Positions 25,173 to 36,200 of a stretch of 64,000 nt of DNA are shown one piece after another; position 1 is the stretch's first letter; every line of letters begins with the position of its first letter. The translations under genes were made by a program, and so were the position numbers. Below the pieces are notes generated by a model. That model saw only the letters and a program-made list of their open reading frames with translations. It made no database searches and had not been told where the DNA came from. The stretch is from Monarcha castaneiventris obscurior (lineage: Eukaryota > Chordata > Aves > Passeriformes > Monarchidae), in contig JAMPIT010000493.1 in NCBI GenBank assembly GCA_026261815.1, positions 5,969,501-6,033,500 of the forward strand, written 5' to 3'.

Positions 25173-25206
25173 TATTTATATATAACTATATATGTATATC
25201 TATATG
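25173..25206. repeat. Interrupted TA-rich repeat
   Basis: Alternating T/A sequence with a few interruptions, such as TATATAACTATATATG, looks like a degraded TA microsatellite. Confidence 0.75.
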
Positions 25207-27620
25207 CTCTGCATCCTTCCAGAGCTGGCTGTGAACTAAATGATTCCATAAAATATAGTCTGTAAAGGACCTGGGATCCTGGGAATGATACATGTTCTAC
25301 AAATGTGTGGCCAGTTGCCACACTGGGGTTTTTTGATCTGTGAGAATAACAAGGTGAATCTCTCCCTTGTGCTGGAAGGGGGAGATGGAATGTAGGGAAT
25401 GACAGGAAGTAGATGGTAAAGAAATGGGATGAGAGGGGAAGGATGTGTCCTCCAGGGATGTAGAATCATCTTCATTAAAGAGTTTCGCCTGTTAAAGTTC
25501 TGGCCCAGAAGGTATTCTTATGCCATGATTGATGTAGAAACTATTTGCTGAACGTGTCCTACAAAGCTTCATCTTTATGATCAGTGGTTGGAGATCCATC
25601 TACGTTTTAATATACTTATGATATGATTAAAAACATGAATTGAATTAATAGGGAGAAATTACTTTCTTACTTTGTTAGTATAAAGACATTATGTCTGACC
25701 TAGTTCTGCAAATATTAGGAAGGGAATAGGTAGGGAGGAGGAAAATGCAGCAGCTGATTTTTAATAGGATGAAAACCATCCATTCCAGTGATTATTTTCT
25801 CATCATTTGCATATTCAGCTGCCTCTGTTCCTAAACACAATTCACAAATTGACTTAGTTGTTTCTAAGCATATAACTATAAGGGGTGTATTTTAAAAAGC
25901 AAACCCATCAATACATTAAATAACAACATTTTAATTAACTGAGGAATACTTTCCCTTATTTATTGGGATTTATTTTTTCCCTCTTACCTAGCTCTTAAGA
26001 GCAGAAGCTTATGGGTTCCCTATGGAATTCTGTTACTATAGTGAAGTTGGTCATTGAAATTTGAACAGACAAAGCCTTGAGGGTATTGGAAAGTCTCCTG
26101 CCAAAAATTTACTATTTTCAAAAATTAAGGGAAACAACGATCCCAGTGAGCTGTTAACTGCTGTTCACTGTAGTTTTAGTCCCTCAACCACTTGATTTAG
26201 ATTTTCAAGAGTCTGTAAAGTTGTGTTCAAGATACTGCTGAAATGCTTGTTTAATTTCACAGAGTAAATATATTCAAATAACCCATAAGCACAATAAGCA
26301 ACATCATGTTGCTTTAGTCCTCACTGAGATATGGCTAAAACACATAATCCTAAGAGAAGGGAAATTCTCAGCTCCCACTGAGAATTGTGGAAGACTTATG
26401 GTGCTTCCTGGTAGCAAAGGCACAGGGGCATCTGACATTAAGAAAGCAAAAAAGGAAAGTATTCAGGAGGCTGGAATATAAATAATTCTTGAAGTCCACC
26501 AAGTAGTCTAATCAAGTTATTTAATAAAGTGCCAGGGAAGACTTAGGTTTATGACTGTCACATGGGAGGAGGAGATCAGAAGAAAATAGTGACATCTGTG
26601 TGGCTCCACAGGGCAAATTCTCAGAGCTTCATTAATGAGGCATTAATAAGCAGAAGACTCATTGTCCTGGCTGATCTGTGCCTCTGGATCCTGCATGTCA
26701 GGTGTTTATGATGGACCTGATCTTCCTCCTCCTGCAGTCAATGTCACTGCAACCATCAATTATTTGTAACACTCCTCATCTATAAAATATCTCTGTACTT
26801 CAAACAACAGTTAAGGGCTTATGAAATATCCCAGGCTGACAGCCTGAGAGACTAAATTCTGTTTATTTGTGGAGCAGGTTGAGTTCAAATGAGAGTGCTT
26901 CTGGCGTTCCATCTCTATGCTGTTGCTCCCAGACCCTCTCTGTGGGCAAGAAGTTTCCTCACCAGCAATTTTCTTTCATTTATGGCACCCCAGAAATGCT
27001 CAGCCAGACATCTTCTACCCACTGAGCATTGCTGTTTTACTTGAGCTAAAAACAAGAACAGGTATAAATGACTGTCTAAATTTCATTTATGACTAAATGC
27101 GTGCTACTTATCAGCAAGAAAATTGCTTTACTTCTGTTCGTATTTCGTTTGGAGGAATTTCCTCTGCCAGGCCCAATCTGACTGCACCAGAATTTGAATT
27201 TTAAAGATTCAGGTTTTCAGACCACTGAAGAGCCCTCAAATGTTAATGAGTTTCAGTGGTGGACAGCCAAGGGCACTTTGGCATCAACAACCTCTGGGTG
27301 AAATGTTCAATATCCTCTTACCAAACCTCTGAGGCCTCCAGTCATGATGGATTTCTTTTCATGTTGCTTAGATATTAACTCTGCATACTAGGGAAGAAAA
27401 ACATAAGGCATAGTCTGAGAGGGAAGAAAAGTGTTGTAAAAAAGCAGGCAAATATTAATAATTTTTATTAGTATTTCTAACTAATAATAGTATTTATATA
27501 GAACTGTAAAAGAGGCCACCTACAAAACATTAAAAATCATAGATATTTTAAATTGAGATTATATCTTTGGGGAAATCAACAGGAATTCATTGCTATGTAC
27601 TTAACTTGTACCATTTCTTA

Positions 27621-27656
27621 TGAGGCTATTGGTTTGAGGCTATTCTTATGAGGCTA
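27621..27656. repeat. 14-bp tandem repeat, three copies
   Basis: The core TGAGGCTA recurs exactly every 14 bp, at 27621, 27635 and 27649. Flanking bases agree pairwise, for example TTCTTATGAGGCTA at 27615 and again at 27643. It is a very small minisatellite. Confidence 0.85.
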
Positions 27657-30029
27657 ACAAAATTTGAAGACAGATACATTATACCTCAGACCAAAAAAAT
27701 CATTCATCTTTTGCTAATTTGCCCTGTGACATAGAGCACAATGTATGAAACATTTTAATGAGATTAAAATTGTATTTAGGAAAGAATTCACCTGGGACTT
27801 TATGATCTGCAAAAAGTGCAGTTGAAGCTATGACATTCACTTGGAAGCAAGGAAATATAAGTCATTTAGGGGACAGGATTTGGTAAGCAAAAATTTAGAC
27901 TTACAATCTATACAGCAAATCATCTTCATTAAGTCTCCTGCTGATCACAATATGTTTGGAAGGGATTTTTTTCTACATAATGCAATTGCATCCGAAGAGT
28001 GGAGCAGTTTTGAGGGTTAATATTGGGCACTGCCGGTTCCAACATGTGCCAGCATTTACTTACAGGAGAGGGCCTGATTCAAAGAAATGCATTTCTCCCC
28101 CCAAAATCAGAAAGCAGTGTCTCAAATGGAGCTGCAGCTCCTCCTCATTTTTCTGAGTACTCTGAGGGATTACATGAACAATATGAATGAATAAGCCCCC
28201 TTCTCCTACAATTCTCCAAATACAATGAATAAATGGCCATATCTCTTCCTAGAAGTTGAACCTAAAAGGAGTAAGACCCTGCTACCACTCAGGTAATGGA
28301 GTCCTTTTTTCACTGTCACTGAAACTGGATTGGTGTTCCTGGTGTGCTCACAGGCCATAAGAAGGGTCATCACACTTGATGTCTCCAAACTCCCAGCGCC
28401 TTGAATAGGAGTTTCAAGTGCACAGCATGAAGCCTAAGAATTATGGCTTAAGAGAAACGTGTCTGCTAATAATAATTTCTGATAAACACCAGGTGAAAAC
28501 CGGCCCTGGCACTGGCAGGGGGAGCAGAGGGAAACTGTGTGCGACTTCTTCATTTCTGCTAATAAAATTAATCCTTGTGCTGTTTTATCTGTGGACTTCT
28601 GATAATAAAGATGCAAATGCCACAGAAATAATTTTAGGCACAGGGAAGTGAGTTGATTAATTCAAGTCCTTTGATAGAAACAGGAACTTGTTCTCCAGCT
28701 TCTGAACTCCTGCGTACCCCTGAGAAATAGCCTGGGATTTCATTGCTTCCTGTGCTAATTTCTGCAGAGTCAAACTGAAACATTTTGTGAAAATATAAAC
28801 TTGTTTTTGAAAACTTTTATGTAGAGATTTTACTCAGTATAGAAAGGAAAGCTCTCTTTTTCTTAATATATTTATATTCACATGTGTATGCATACCTATA
28901 TGAATTACCATTTTTCAGGCTTCTTTTTACTGAGCTGTATTTTGTTCTGAGCTGTTTAAGGCAAAAAATAATTCATTATAAGTGTGTTAATCTTGTGAGA
29001 TGTATTTAACACAGGATCATGGTGACAGTGAGGCTAACATGTCATGCAGTTACATTATATTTAACAAAAGTCCTTTGGATTCACAGGCTTTGTAGAGGAC
29101 AATGGCTCAAGGATCCACATGAGTTTATTCCTACACAAACCAGGATGGGTATAAAAACTATTACGTTGCTGATTTAATCACATGTAGCTTGTTTTGTAGC
29201 CTACCAGTGTACTTTCCAAAGTTTGCTGTCAATGTTCTCTCTGATTCCAATTGTTTGTCACTGAATGTCATTTACTGCAGAAAAACTGATTATTTTCTCA
29301 AAATGTTGATGGGAATTGAAACAGTGTTGGGAGTAAAGCTGCTAAAATAGTTCCTTTTTCTAGCTGGGTCTGTCACGGAGCCAAGGATTGATTCTGATGT
29401 GTCCTCCCTCCTTTACTCTGTCAGGCCCCACATCAGACCCAAGGCCCTGGACAGAGGGGAATCAGCAAAGTTTGGCTAAATTTGGGGATGGAAAACTAAG
29501 GAATGAAAGGGGAATAAGAATTTCTTCCAAAATGTGAGACAAGCTTTGTCCCAGCTCTCACTTAGAGCTCAACAGCAGAGACAAGGCAGGGTGGAGTAAA
29601 GGAGAAGCTGTTGTTTCAAGCCACATTCATCCACTGAGCCTAGAGAAAAAATTAAATGAGAATTTTATTGTAGTCATGCAGTCCCTGGGGGAGGTTCTGG
29701 GCATCTCTACTCTGAGTTTATTAAAGGCTCTGATGTACCCCACAGTGTTTATTTCCAGCATGAATAGTTACCAAACTGCTCTTGAGTAGGTGCAGGATTG
29801 AAAGCTCGTGCAGCCACACAAAGAACCAAGAGCTTAGTGCCCAGGGAGAGAGAAAATCACCAGAAGCCAGCCAGGTAAATTTATAAGTTCGCTGCTGTCA
29901 AAATTGGTGGTAGTGGGGTACCTTTTAAAACCAATCTGTTTTCTCTTGCATGCAATGTAATAGGGACTTCCTTTCCCAGAGAACAGAATTCCTAAAAAAA
30001 CCCAGTAATTTTCTCTTTTATGACTTTAT

Positions 30030-30088
30030 TATATTGTATATTATGTGTGATATGATATGATATTGTATCGTATCATATCGCATATTTT
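30030..30088. repeat. Pentanucleotide repeat (TATGA/TATCG type)
   Basis: About twelve 5-bp units of the form TATNN run head to tail. The variants are mainly TATGA, TATTG, TATCG and TATCA. The central part is the most regular. Confidence 0.85.
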
Positions 30089-30603
30089 ATGATGGCTGTA
30101 CGAAGTCTGCCTACCTGGTTCTTACTTTGCCTTCAAGCAATTAATCTTTTTTGCCTCTGGTTGTAAATTAATTTGTTTCTTGGGGCTCATATTTTGTCAG
30201 AGGGATATTTTGGCATGCTGCTGGGCTGACTTGAGATTATCCCAATTACATTTTACTGGTAATATTTGTTGTCTGATGCCTTCCATGTGAATACTTGCAT
30301 GGGATGAAATGCTGCCTTTCATTTCTGTGTGACCTAGCTTTACTCATAGGTAATTTGTGCAGAAATTATGAATTCCAAAGCAAGAGGTTCATTGTGAAAA
30401 TCAATGACTAATGGACCCTTGATCAACACCTTAATCCATACTAATGGGAGTACCCAGTGCTGGTGTTGGGTTCCAGCAGCCTGTGTTCATGTCTCTTCTC
30501 ATCCTGCCTTTATGGATGGCCTGTGGTAACTCCCTCAAATTCTGTGCCTCAAAAGGCACCTTTTTTAAGGGTGAACCTTCCTTATCTATAGGAAGGTGAG
30601 CTT

Positions 30604-30652
30604 TCCTATCTTCTTCTTCTTCTCTATCTTCTTATTCTCTATCGTCTCTTTT
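30604..30652. repeat. CTT/CTAT-rich pyrimidine tract
   Basis: This is a low-complexity pyrimidine tract with a run of four CTT units and scattered CTAT units. Overlapping short inverted repeats lie just upstream. Confidence 0.8.
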
Positions 30653-32692
30653 ATGGAGGACTTGTGAAAATAAAACCAATCCTAGTCTGTGACAGCAAAG
30701 ATCCCAGAGGTGTAATGTACAAAAATTATTTTCCTGGTTGTTGGGTGCTCCTGAGGGTTGACCAGGATTCACCATCCCTGTAGTGTGAGGTCCCAACGGG
30801 AGAATTAGCCTTTCCAGAATGAGACAGATAATTCGTAAGAGCCCTAGGGGAGGGAGGATGTTGGAGACTAAATTATTGCATTTCTGTTAGCTTTTCCTAG
30901 CTGAGAGTACAATTAAAACATGATATTATTTTTAGAAAGTTATTGTTAATGGTTCTTTTCAGCAATCACACTTCCCATTTCTATATTATTGTGACATCTC
31001 CTCTCTGGGCATGGCAGTTGCATGAATTAAGTTAAGTGCTGTTGTTCAGCTTGATTACAAGGAAACTGAAATATGCCCCTCATGGGCATTATCTGTCATG
31101 TTGCTGGAAACAAAATCATCACAAAGCTCTGCTTGTTGCTGGAAAAGACTCGCAGTGCATCCATTTCTGTGAGGTACCAAATGTCTGCCACTCCTGCCAG
31201 AGGCCTCTTGGAGTTACCCTGCTGTCTTGTGACATGGAAATTTTGCTCCGTTCCAGCCTTCTAATATTGCTGCAATCTTTCCTCAGATTCTCTAATCCAG
31301 TCTTCTCCAAAACGAGATTTTTTCTGTGTGTGCTTCATCTGAGGAAGAAGGCACAAAGTGTATTTCATAGACTCTTTACATCTATGGGCACATGTTCTTC
31401 CTTGGTAAAGCATGAAAAATTCATAATCCAGTTGCTAGAGCAAAACAAAACACCTCCTGTAATAAATAATTCCATTTATGCCTCAAAGTCCTCACATTTG
31501 TGGAACACACCGAGCTAAAAACAAATATGGAAATACTGTAGTTAATTCTTCAATGCATTGTGTCTTTTTAAAACTTCTGTGCCATTGTTTCCTTTCTGGC
31601 CTCCATGTGTCATCCTGAACGTGGCCCATATGCTCCTGCCTTCTGTGCATTGTTTATTTAATACCTGTCCTCCTTTCACTTTTTCAACTGCAGTGCCTAT
31701 TTTAGGCTTCCTCAGAAGCTTTTCTCCAAGTGGTGTGAGCCATGTTATTTTCATGCCCTACCTTGGAAACATATGACTCAAGAATTACTAAGGGTGTTAA
31801 GGAGTTAAAACATGAAATAATAATATTAATTTAGATTTAATGAGAAAACTGGCTGCTGTCAACTGTAGGAGCAAGTTTTTGTTTTTCAGCTTGTACGGAA
31901 TGCATGTGCAACACCAGCTAGCCTTATACTTTGTCAGAAAAATTGCACTTTCTTTATGTTTAGTTTTTTCTTTTATTAACTCCTTCTGTTCTATAAAAGA
32001 TCATCTTGATAAGGACTACACAAGACTAAAACAACAGGTAAATTATACTTTTTGTATATCTCAGTTTTGAATATACTTTTTTTCCCTTGTCCATACCTCT
32101 CCTCTCCATCCTCAATAAGTAAGCCATGATTTCATCCCATCCCCAAGCAGGCACTCTCGGTATCATGGATATTATCTGGTTTTCAGAGTAGGACTGAGAC
32201 CTGAACAGTGAGTGGTATTTTTTAAAGTGTTGACTAAATTGGTTGACCCAGACTGCCCTGAAGAACACATCTAGGGTGCTCAGAAAATATGTCAGCATAT
32301 GTAATACACATAAAGAAAAGAGATTTTTGTCTCCTAAACGCTAGGAGTCCAAGAAATTAGTATTTCACTGTGACCTGATTAGAAACCAACTCTGTCATTT
32401 AAGGAAGTTGCAATTGAAACAAGGTTTGAAATTCTTTATTCACTTCATGCTTTGATTTTTCTGTGGGAACTGCTTTCATTTTTGACCGTGTGTAGTTAAT
32501 AATAGCTGCACAGAGAGCAGCTATGCAGCCCTATTCAGGGACTAATGAGCAGTTTACAATCTAATATTTAGCAAAGGTTGTTGCTTTGTTTGTAAATCAG
32601 CCTTCTTCAGTCTCTACTGAGTGAAGTCACTATCTCCGCTCATATCCCTGCTTTCCATCTGGAAAAGGAGTAACAGCAAGTTGTTGCTTCTT

Positions 32693-32721
32693 CTGTCTGT
32701 GTTTGTGTGTGTTTGTGTGTG
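32693..32721. repeat. TG-rich microsatellite
   Basis: GTGT units alternate with GTTT units over about 29 bp, at the upstream edge of the G+C-rich island. Confidence 0.85.
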
Positions 32722-32729
32722 CTGCCTGT

Positions 32730-33240
32730 TGGTCAGAGGCTGGAGCACTGAAATTCAAGATGTCCTGAGAGCATCACAGAGTGTTCATCTCCAGGCTGTC
32801 CCCTGGATGGGGGCTGATAGGTTTGTGATGGGTTTGTTCCCTCTTCCCATGCAGACACAGGGGTGCCCTGAGCAGCACTGGGCTCTGGAGTGGTGCTTGC
32901 TGGAGCTCTGTAAGCACAGTGACTCGGCCCTGACTCTGCAGAGCAGGGCGTGCTGCCCTGCCTGGCTCCTGCAGCAGAGCTGGGGATGCTCCTCAGGGTC
33001 CCCAGTGGCCCTGTGTGTGCTGTCACTTGTCCCAAGTCATACTGCCAGGCTGTGCTTAGTCCAGCTGCTCCCTGCTTCTCCTGTTCGCTGTGCTCGTGTG
33101 GCCTGGGAACTCATCTGTGCAGCCTGCATCTTTCTCCAGGCAGGAAAACACAACTCAGTCCCTCTGCTTCTATCAAAACCCTCTTCATGCAGTAGCAGTG
33201 GCACTTCTGTTGTTGACAGAGTAGGGGCTCATAACAGCTA
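32730..33240 (+). other. G+C-rich island with a 206-codon open frame
   Basis: This is about half a kilobase of clearly higher G+C content than its surroundings, with few CpG dinucleotides, so it is not a CpG-island promoter. The plus-strand frame from 32621 to 33241 is the longest in the window. Its translation is rich in Leu, Cys, Ser and Pro with no recognisable domain, and a minus-strand frame (32733-33035) is open at the same time, as expected when G+C-rich DNA lacks stop codons. No TATA box, poly(A) signal or terminal repeats suggest an LTR. It could be an unrecognised old repeat, a gene-conversion-enriched patch, or a non-coding exon. Confidence 0.4.
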
Positions 33241-36200
33241 GAGTACGTGCAAAGGGAATTAACCAGGGGGCCCATGGCCGTGTCTTTTGAAAAGATAACT
33301 TAAATATTGGTATTATTCTGAGCTCCTTTTAAAATTTGTCATGCATTTAATCCTAATGACCTATAATTTTAGGGTCCTTTTACAGGGCTAACTTGACATC
33401 TTGAAAGACCTTTCAGAAACAGCCAAGATCTCTGTAAATCAGAATCTTCTAAAATGGCTTAAATTGGACCATTTTTTAATTTCAAACATATTTTCAGATA
33501 ACTGTCCTTAGAAACTTGGGGGTGTTTCTAATGACTTACTGCTCTGTTCTTACTTAGAGAATGCTGTAGAGAGATTGTATCAAGCTTGAAAAAAAAAAAC
33601 CAAGGAAAGGTGCATTTAACAGCCATCAGGTAGTTTCAAAAAGTGTAACAAAAGCTGAAATAAACCACGAAGTGTTTTATAATAGTTTCTTATCCAGTCA
33701 TGGTTATTTACTTTAGGAAAGATGTCCTTGATGTGGCAAAGAAACTAACGCATTGAATTATATATTTTTAGACTGAACCTTGTGCTATAGTAATTTTAAA
33801 AGTAACAAGTGAGGAAAAGAGATGAGTAAAATATTGAGCCAAAAATGAATCCAGTGTACTAGGGTAACTTAACATGCTTCTAGACATGCTTTTTGCCACA
33901 GGAATAGGTAATCAAAACATTCTACTATGCAAAATGATTTGTTTTAAAGAGGAAAAGAACGAGAAAAAAATCAGTTTAGGGAGAATATTAAACTTGTGCT
34001 TGGTATATGAAGGTTTCAAGGCTAGTGTTATGTAGAATTTATGTCATTAATATTGTTTTCAGCTCCACTCTGTGTCCTGTGACCAAATAATTGGAGCACA
34101 TTTTTACACACCATTATGCAGCAACATAAGAGCAGAGCACACAGTTTTTCTGAAAGCTTGCCTACCCACTCTTTGCACTTTTTATTCCTTTTATGCACTG
34201 CTCTGGGATATCGGCCTGTTCCCTTTATAGTTGTATAAATAGTGAAGGTTAAATTGTTCAAATGGTCTATGTCTAAACACTTGATATCAAATCTGTGCAG
34301 CTTAGTGAGGAAAATGTTCTAAAGAACCAAAAAAATTCTTAGAGTGTTGATACAAATCTAGACTGCCCTTTTGTGCTGTGCATGGACAGGACCTGCTGTG
34401 CCCAAACCCTGGGTGTGTTGGCTTAGGGAGGACACCAGGGTTCAAGCAGTAAAGCAGAATTGCTCTGTGACAATTCAAAAATATCCCGAGCCAATGCCAT
34501 TCTTCAATGAATAGAATTAATTTGTTTTCTGTAGTAAGAAACACATTTCACGAAATGACAGGAAATTGAGATCCATGGAAACTTGACTTTCTCATCAATG
34601 AACTTTGTTCACAGTTTGCACAGTTTTTAGAAAACCACTTTCATTACATTGTGGGAGAGAGAGCTCTTTGTGAGGAGTGTACAGTAACAGCAATATAAAA
34701 TGCAGCAGATGTCCATTCCATAAAAGAAAGAAATAAAAAAATTTACTCTAATCTGAGTTACAAAGTGTTCCTTGAAACTTTCCCTCTGTGGGTAATAACA
34801 TGGGGAATAGATTCTTGACATTTCTTGGTATTGAGTAGGCATTGGTTTTAAACGACAGATTCTCTTCAGGATAAAAATATGTAATAATTTGATTAGTTAA
34901 TAGTTTTACTAGTGAGTGATATGTTTTTCTATGTAAAATCCTTTTGACATATTGTCCTAGGAGTTATTTACATTAAGGAAGATATAAGATGCTTCAGGGT
35001 GGCATTTGTCTGCATTTTTTAAAAAAAATTGCCCATGCAAACATTAATATAATTTAAATGCCTCATTTAGAGTGGGACTGTGGCTAGGAATTTTCATTTA
35101 TAAGCCCTAAAACTTTCAATGCTGTTAATGAATTTTGGGTAAAACATAAATAATTTCACTTGTTTTGCAGAGTAATTTGTATGCTCTTAAAACAAGCAAC
35201 ATTTGCAAGAAGAATCTGAACTTACATTTTACTCGACTAAGCCATGAGGTGCAGTTCAGCAGCAGATGGCAGCCACCTAATGCAATCATTTATATGCACT
35301 TTATTGGAAGTTGCTTTTTCATTTGGTCTTAAGCAGGAGCATAACAGAGCCTAGAAAAGAACAGCTCTTGGAAACACGAAGCAGTGAATTCCCAGCACCA
35401 GCAGCAGCTCCCAGGGGGATTCCTTTTGATCTCATTCAGATCTAGGTTAAGAGTTTGGATGTGCAGTCAGAGGTCTTAGAAATATTGTGATGCAACTCAA
35501 AATGCAAATCCTGTTGCAAGCCATTAATAAATAAATCAATCAATTTATTTCCTCCTCAGGTAAAATATGTGGCGTCCATGCCCTGCAATGCAGGATTTGG
35601 CCTGACATTTAACCTTTAAAGGAGAAGCAAACTGCCCTGATTGTGAGCAACACTTTGCTAGGGAGGATGGGATCTGTTACATTTCAGTGCTGTTGATTTA
35701 ATTTCTGTAAATGAGCCCAGGAGCTGAAACAGTAGGAAAAAGAACAAAGGTGTTTCAGATACAACAGCAAAGAGTTTGCAGACCGTGGCTCATGAGGGGC
35801 CCTTGCAGCTTTTCAATTCAGCCTCTGTCTTCTCTCCACAAGTTACAGCAATGCAGTTGATGAATTGTGGTACTGGTCTTTGAAAAAGATGGGAAAAAAA
35901 AAGAAAAAAAAAATTGTTTTACCCAATTTTGAATGCAGGTATGGGGATAAAGGTAGATATTGAAGTAGTTGCTCTAGGTGAAGTTTCAGGGGGAGTTACC
36001 AGCTCCTTCTCTCTTTTTAACAATGCAGATCCAAACACATTATTCTGTTCCACATGTGATTTTTAGCATGGCACATAATCCAACCAAAAACCACAATGCA
36101 TCTATGATTTATTTAGCTGAGATCAAAGACATACAGTTGCAAAGAACCTAATGAAATTTTGATGATGCAGCAGGCAGGCTACATCTATTATTTAATTTGG

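Larger units (their letters stand above)
20481..32690. other. Non-coding unique DNA, small tandem repeats
   Basis: No gene or recent transposable element is recognised. The stretch holds a T/G-rich tract (23241-23294), a TA-rich patch (25173-25206), a 14-bp tandem repeat (27621-27656), a pentanucleotide array (30030-30088) and a CTT-rich tract (30604-30652). The block at 20700-20900 looks like conserved regulatory DNA by composition only. The 160-codon plus-strand frame at 31036-31518 is cysteine- and leucine-rich with no identifiable domain and is probably a chance frame. Confidence 0.55.

Noticed and set aside
30525..30560. Phrase resembling a reversed MIR core (CTGTGCCTCA).
   Set aside because: Only about ten bases match well, and the flanks do not follow the MIR order.
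31036..31518. 160-codon plus-strand open frame.
   Set aside because: Cys/Leu-rich with no domain pattern, overlapping shorter frames on both strands, and no splice or promoter context. Consistent with chance.
35259..35270. CTCF-like motif GCAGCAGATGGC, with similar ones at 38237-38248 and 36397-36408 (minus strand).
   Set aside because: Each differs from the short CCASYAGRKGGC consensus at one position. About three or four such matches are expected by chance in 64 kb on both strands, so they are not evidence of insulators.
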